64,000 bases of DNA. It comes from Metaphire vulgaris (lineage: Eukaryota > Annelida > Clitellata > Crassiclitellata > Megascolecidae). The translations under genes were made by a program, and so were the position numbers. Below the pieces are notes generated by a model. That model did no database searches. It had not been told where the DNA came from and saw only the letters and a list, made by a program, of their open reading frames with translations. Shown here in pieces: positions 61,494-64,000 of this stretch; the first letter of the stretch is position 1; the number at the start of each line of letters is the position of its first letter. The stretch covers positions 4,295,031 to 4,359,030 of the forward strand of contig CM030868.1 of NCBI GenBank assembly GCA_018105865.1. The letters run 5' to 3'.

Positions 61494-61609
61494 TAGTTGA
61501 ATTGACAGAGATCCTGCATGCTTGGTCTAGCGAGCTTCATAGAAGAATTTGGCTTTATACGACATTGTTTGCCTAATACAGTGGCTGAGGGTTCCAGTCC
61601 ACTGCTGGC

Positions 61610-61699
61610 CAGTGGCGTAGCGACGGGGGTATATCGGTATATATCCCCCAAATCACTCTACCTTATACCTCCCAAATCAAATTCCTGGCTACGCCCCTG
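61610..61699 (+). mobile_element. hAT-like MITE, CAGGGGCGTAGC family, short form
   Basis: Ends CAGTGGCGTAGCGACGGG and TTCCTGGCTACGCCCCTG; flanks ctgctggc and ctgccagc (6 of 8). Only 90 bp long, a deletion form of the 199-bp copy at 60421. Confidence 0.78.
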
Positions 61700-61875
61700 C
61701 TGCCAGCAACGTCAAGCTGTTGTGCATAGCCAGACTAACGTTTCAATTTGGATTTCAATACTACATTCACTTTTCATTCATTTTGACAAAACCTCGATTT
61801 TTTCGCTCGTTTTTTCTTGTCTCGTATAGACCTCACTGGCTTATCCACGATTCCAGAATTGGGGAGGGGTGAGGG

Positions 61876-62056
61876 CAGTGGCGGCTCCACCGGGGGGCCA
61901 GTGCCCCCCCCTATTGAGTGTCTGCCCCCCAGTGTCCCCCCCAGTTGGGACCCTATACTTAATGCTACACACATTAAACAACAAACGGTTGCCCCTTATG
62001 ATTAGAAGTTGCCACCCCAACGGCCCCCCACTTGCCAAATCCTAGAGCCGCCACTG
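61876..62056 (+). mobile_element. hAT-like MITE, CAGTGGCGGCTCC family
   Basis: Ends CAGTGGCGGCTCCACCGG and TAGAGCCGCCACTG; perfect 8-bp duplication ggtgaggg at 61868-61875 and 62057-62064. Confidence 0.92.
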
Positions 62057-62147
62057 GGTGAGGGGGCACATTGGCATTTTCGGGGTAAAAAATTTAACGA
62101 GCAATAAACGTCTCCTCGATTTCCTAATTATACTACACCTCCCCCAC

Positions 62148-62342
62148 CAGCGACGGCTCCACACGGGGGCCTGAGGGGGCCGTACCCCCGCCCCTGTTGA
62201 GTGCCTGGTCCTCCCAGTGACCCACATGCTGGGACCCTATACTTACTACATACAGTACCTATCTACAAATGGTAGACCCCATGCTTAAAAGTTGCCGCCC
62301 GAATGCCCTCCCCCCACCTGTCAAATCCTGGAGCCGCCACTG
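62148..62342 (+). mobile_element. hAT-like MITE, CAGTGGCGGCTCC family, diverged
   Basis: Ends CAGCGACGGCTCCACACGG and GGAGCCGCCACTG; flanks tcccccac and cccccact are alike but low-complexity. Confidence 0.78.
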
Positions 62343-62882
62343 CCCCCACTACTCAGTCCGAATACGAGGACTGGGCCCCTCCCTGCGAACTGTGGCTACC
62401 TCACCTCAATGAAATACCTCTAGTTTTGAATGTTAGTGCCCAACTGAGCGAAAACACGTTGCTTATTTTAATAAATCATTGGAACTCATCGTGGCAAACA
62501 GCTATATTTTTACACACACACACCCCTAACACCCCCTCCACAATTTGTGACCGACACCCCAACACCCCACAATCTGAGCCAGAGATGACCTGTTTTAGCT
62601 TGTCAGACTTTTTCGGCAGGGATCGGAATATAGTGACATCCCCCAAATTGATAATCCTAGAAATAACCCTGCTGGTGGTTATTAAACACTTTATATATTA
62701 CAAGCCAGCCAGCCCTGTGGAACTCGATGCCGAGCGATGTGACTAATGCAAATTCCGTTGGCTGTTTTGAGAAGCTCCCTAAATACACACTTATTTAACA
62801 TATCTTATAAGTGACTCCTCTGTAAAGCGCTCTTGACTTTAGCTCCAGTTATGTTACTGCGCTATATAAATTGTCGTGAAGA

Positions 62883-62965
<83 letters not shown>
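62883..62965. repeat. (AAT)n microsatellite
   Basis: It follows tgcgctatataaattgtcgt, a retrotransposon-like 3' end. Confidence 0.93.
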
Positions 62966-63143
62966 GGTCGGCAGTTTGCCAATGTTGCTATTTTCGGGGG
63001 CTAACGAGCAACGAACAAACATTATTCTGCAGACATCAGACCACGTCAATGTGCTGTATGTCTGATAATCTGCTAAGATTGAAATTTTTTCGTCACGGTC
63101 TGTGCAACGCGTTCGACTAGTGTTGCCACTGCTGTGGCTACCA

Positions 63144-63338
63144 CAGTGGCGGCTCCACAGGGGACCCGGGGGAGCCCGTGCCCCCTCTATTGAGTGCCTG
63201 CCCCCACCCACCAGTGGCCTTCCTGTTGGGACCCTATACTTAATGCTACATACATAACAACAAATGGTTGGCCCCCATGATTAGAAGTTGTCACCCCAAC
63301 GCCCCCCCCTCACTTGCCAAATCCTGGAGCCGCCATTG
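63144..63338 (+). mobile_element. hAT-like MITE, CAGTGGCGGCTCC family
   Basis: Ends CAGTGGCGGCTCCACAGG and GGAGCCGCCATTG; flanks ggctacca and ggctgcca (7 of 8). Downstream of the kinase gene's stop on its strand. Confidence 0.85.
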
Positions 63339-63417
63339 GGCTGCCACTGTAATGGATTAAAAATACAGTCTTCTGTGATGGCAACGCTAAACTAATTTAA
63401 CAGCGAACGGGCTTTTG

Positions 63418-63473
63418 TCGTCATCGTCATCGTCATCATCATCATCATCGTCATCGTCATCATCATCATCATC
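63418..63473. repeat. TCA/TCG microsatellite
   Basis: Mixed TCA and TCG units about 190 bp past the kinase stop codon on its strand, so probably 3' UTR. Confidence 0.9.
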
Positions 63474-63659
63474 AGTTGAACTCGTCCCATTGGCCGCCCG
63501 TTTTGGAAAAAAAACCATGCACTCTTTTTTTTTGGGGGGGAGAAGATCTAGGATTTTGGGGAGAGAACTCCTCCTCCTATCCGGCCTACGAGGGAGGACC
63601 GATTGTGTCGCCACAAGAAGAAGACGCCGAAAGTTTTGCATCTTTGACGACAGATGTCA

Positions 63660-63863
63660 TCAGCTGGGAACGTCGAGGTGAATTTCCGCGGATTTCGAGA
63701 CGGATATATCCTCCGCCGCCGCCGCCGCCGGTGGTGTCGTCTGTCCCTCCTCCAGAGATCTTACGATGTTGTTGATACTTTTGCGAATGCGCAGAATTCC
63801 AACCCTAGCGCCTGGATTTTCATACCAGCATTCGCTCATCAGACGCCAGACCGCCTGCATGGT
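63660..63863 (-). CDS. Last coding exon of a receptor Ser/Thr kinase, type I TGF-beta/BMP receptor-like (partial gene)
   Basis: On the minus strand an acceptor (aaatttcag) precedes ACC ATG CAG at 63863. The exon encodes TMQAVWRLMSECWYENPGAR then VGILRIRKSINNIV, which fits the terminal kinase helices of type I receptors (LMRECWY-NP-ARLTALRIKKTL). It continues for about 34 more residues with an alanine run, then TGA at 63660-63662. Known type I receptors usually stop within about ten residues of that helix, so the tail is long. The rest of the gene lies to the right of the window. Another TKL-type kinase is possible. Confidence 0.8.
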   Translation of the reverse strand, partial: TMQAVWRLMSECWYENPGARVGILRIRKSINNIVRSLEEGQTTPPAAAAAEDISVSKSAEIHLDVPS

Positions 63864-64000
63864 CTGAAATTTAAAACAAGAACTTCTCTAGATCGCCAAA
63901 ATCAAGTCAACAGTACAGTAGGCCTATCTGCGTGACTACATCTAACAAAGAGGAGAACCCAGGGATGTCAACAAAGACTCAGGCTTCAAGGCCAGGACCA

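Overview
This is eukaryotic genomic DNA from an invertebrate animal, probably marine. Coding exons are short, CpG-rich and separated by introns of 0.3 to 9 kb with GT/AG borders. Intergenic and intronic DNA is AT-rich and packed with short transposons, trinucleotide microsatellites and tRNA-derived SINEs. I cannot fix the phylum; a lophotrochozoan or non-chordate deuterostome would fit. There is no sign of prokaryotic, organellar or viral DNA.

Three real host genes are visible. (1) 14437-34737, plus strand: a complete MRL-family adaptor (MIG-10/RIAM/lamellipodin) in ten coding exons, joining in frame to 970 codons with an RA-PH module and a long proline-rich tail. (2) 48149-60390, plus strand: a RhoGEF in eleven coding exons and 1072 codons, with an acidic N-terminal half, a four-cysteine cluster, a DH domain and a PH domain. 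(3) 63660-63863, minus strand: the last coding exon of a receptor serine/threonine kinase that looks like a type I TGF-beta/BMP/activin receptor; the rest lies beyond the right edge. A possible first exon of a small minus-strand gene sits at 3439-3654.

Between genes 1 and 2 (35-46 kb) lies an accessory block: a 1455-bp hAT transposon with 11-bp inverted ends and a perfect 8-bp target duplication, then a non-LTR retrotransposon open reading frame (reverse transcriptase plus restriction-like endonuclease, three frameshifts). It runs directly, with overlapping stop and start codons, into an intronless methionine aminopeptidase 2 copy with one frameshift and an unusual lysine-rich C-terminal tail. 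This chimera is the most unusual object in the window.

The rest is dominated by short non-autonomous DNA transposons. At least five sequence families begin and end with CAG(T/G)G..., carry long G and C runs inside, and are flanked by 8-bp direct repeats, as expected for hAT elements. Several are nested in one another, so insertion order can be read. A second set has pogo/Tigger-like ends and TA duplications. Other repeats are L2/CR1-like and RTE-like retrotransposon 3' ends that appear to have seeded many microsatellites, a 23-bp minisatellite of about 0.85 kb inside the adaptor gene, a 120-bp-arm foldback element and a 132-bp tandem array.

Reading-frame joins, splice sites, target duplications and inverted repeats were read directly from the sequence. 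Family names come from remembered domain patterns; no database search was run.
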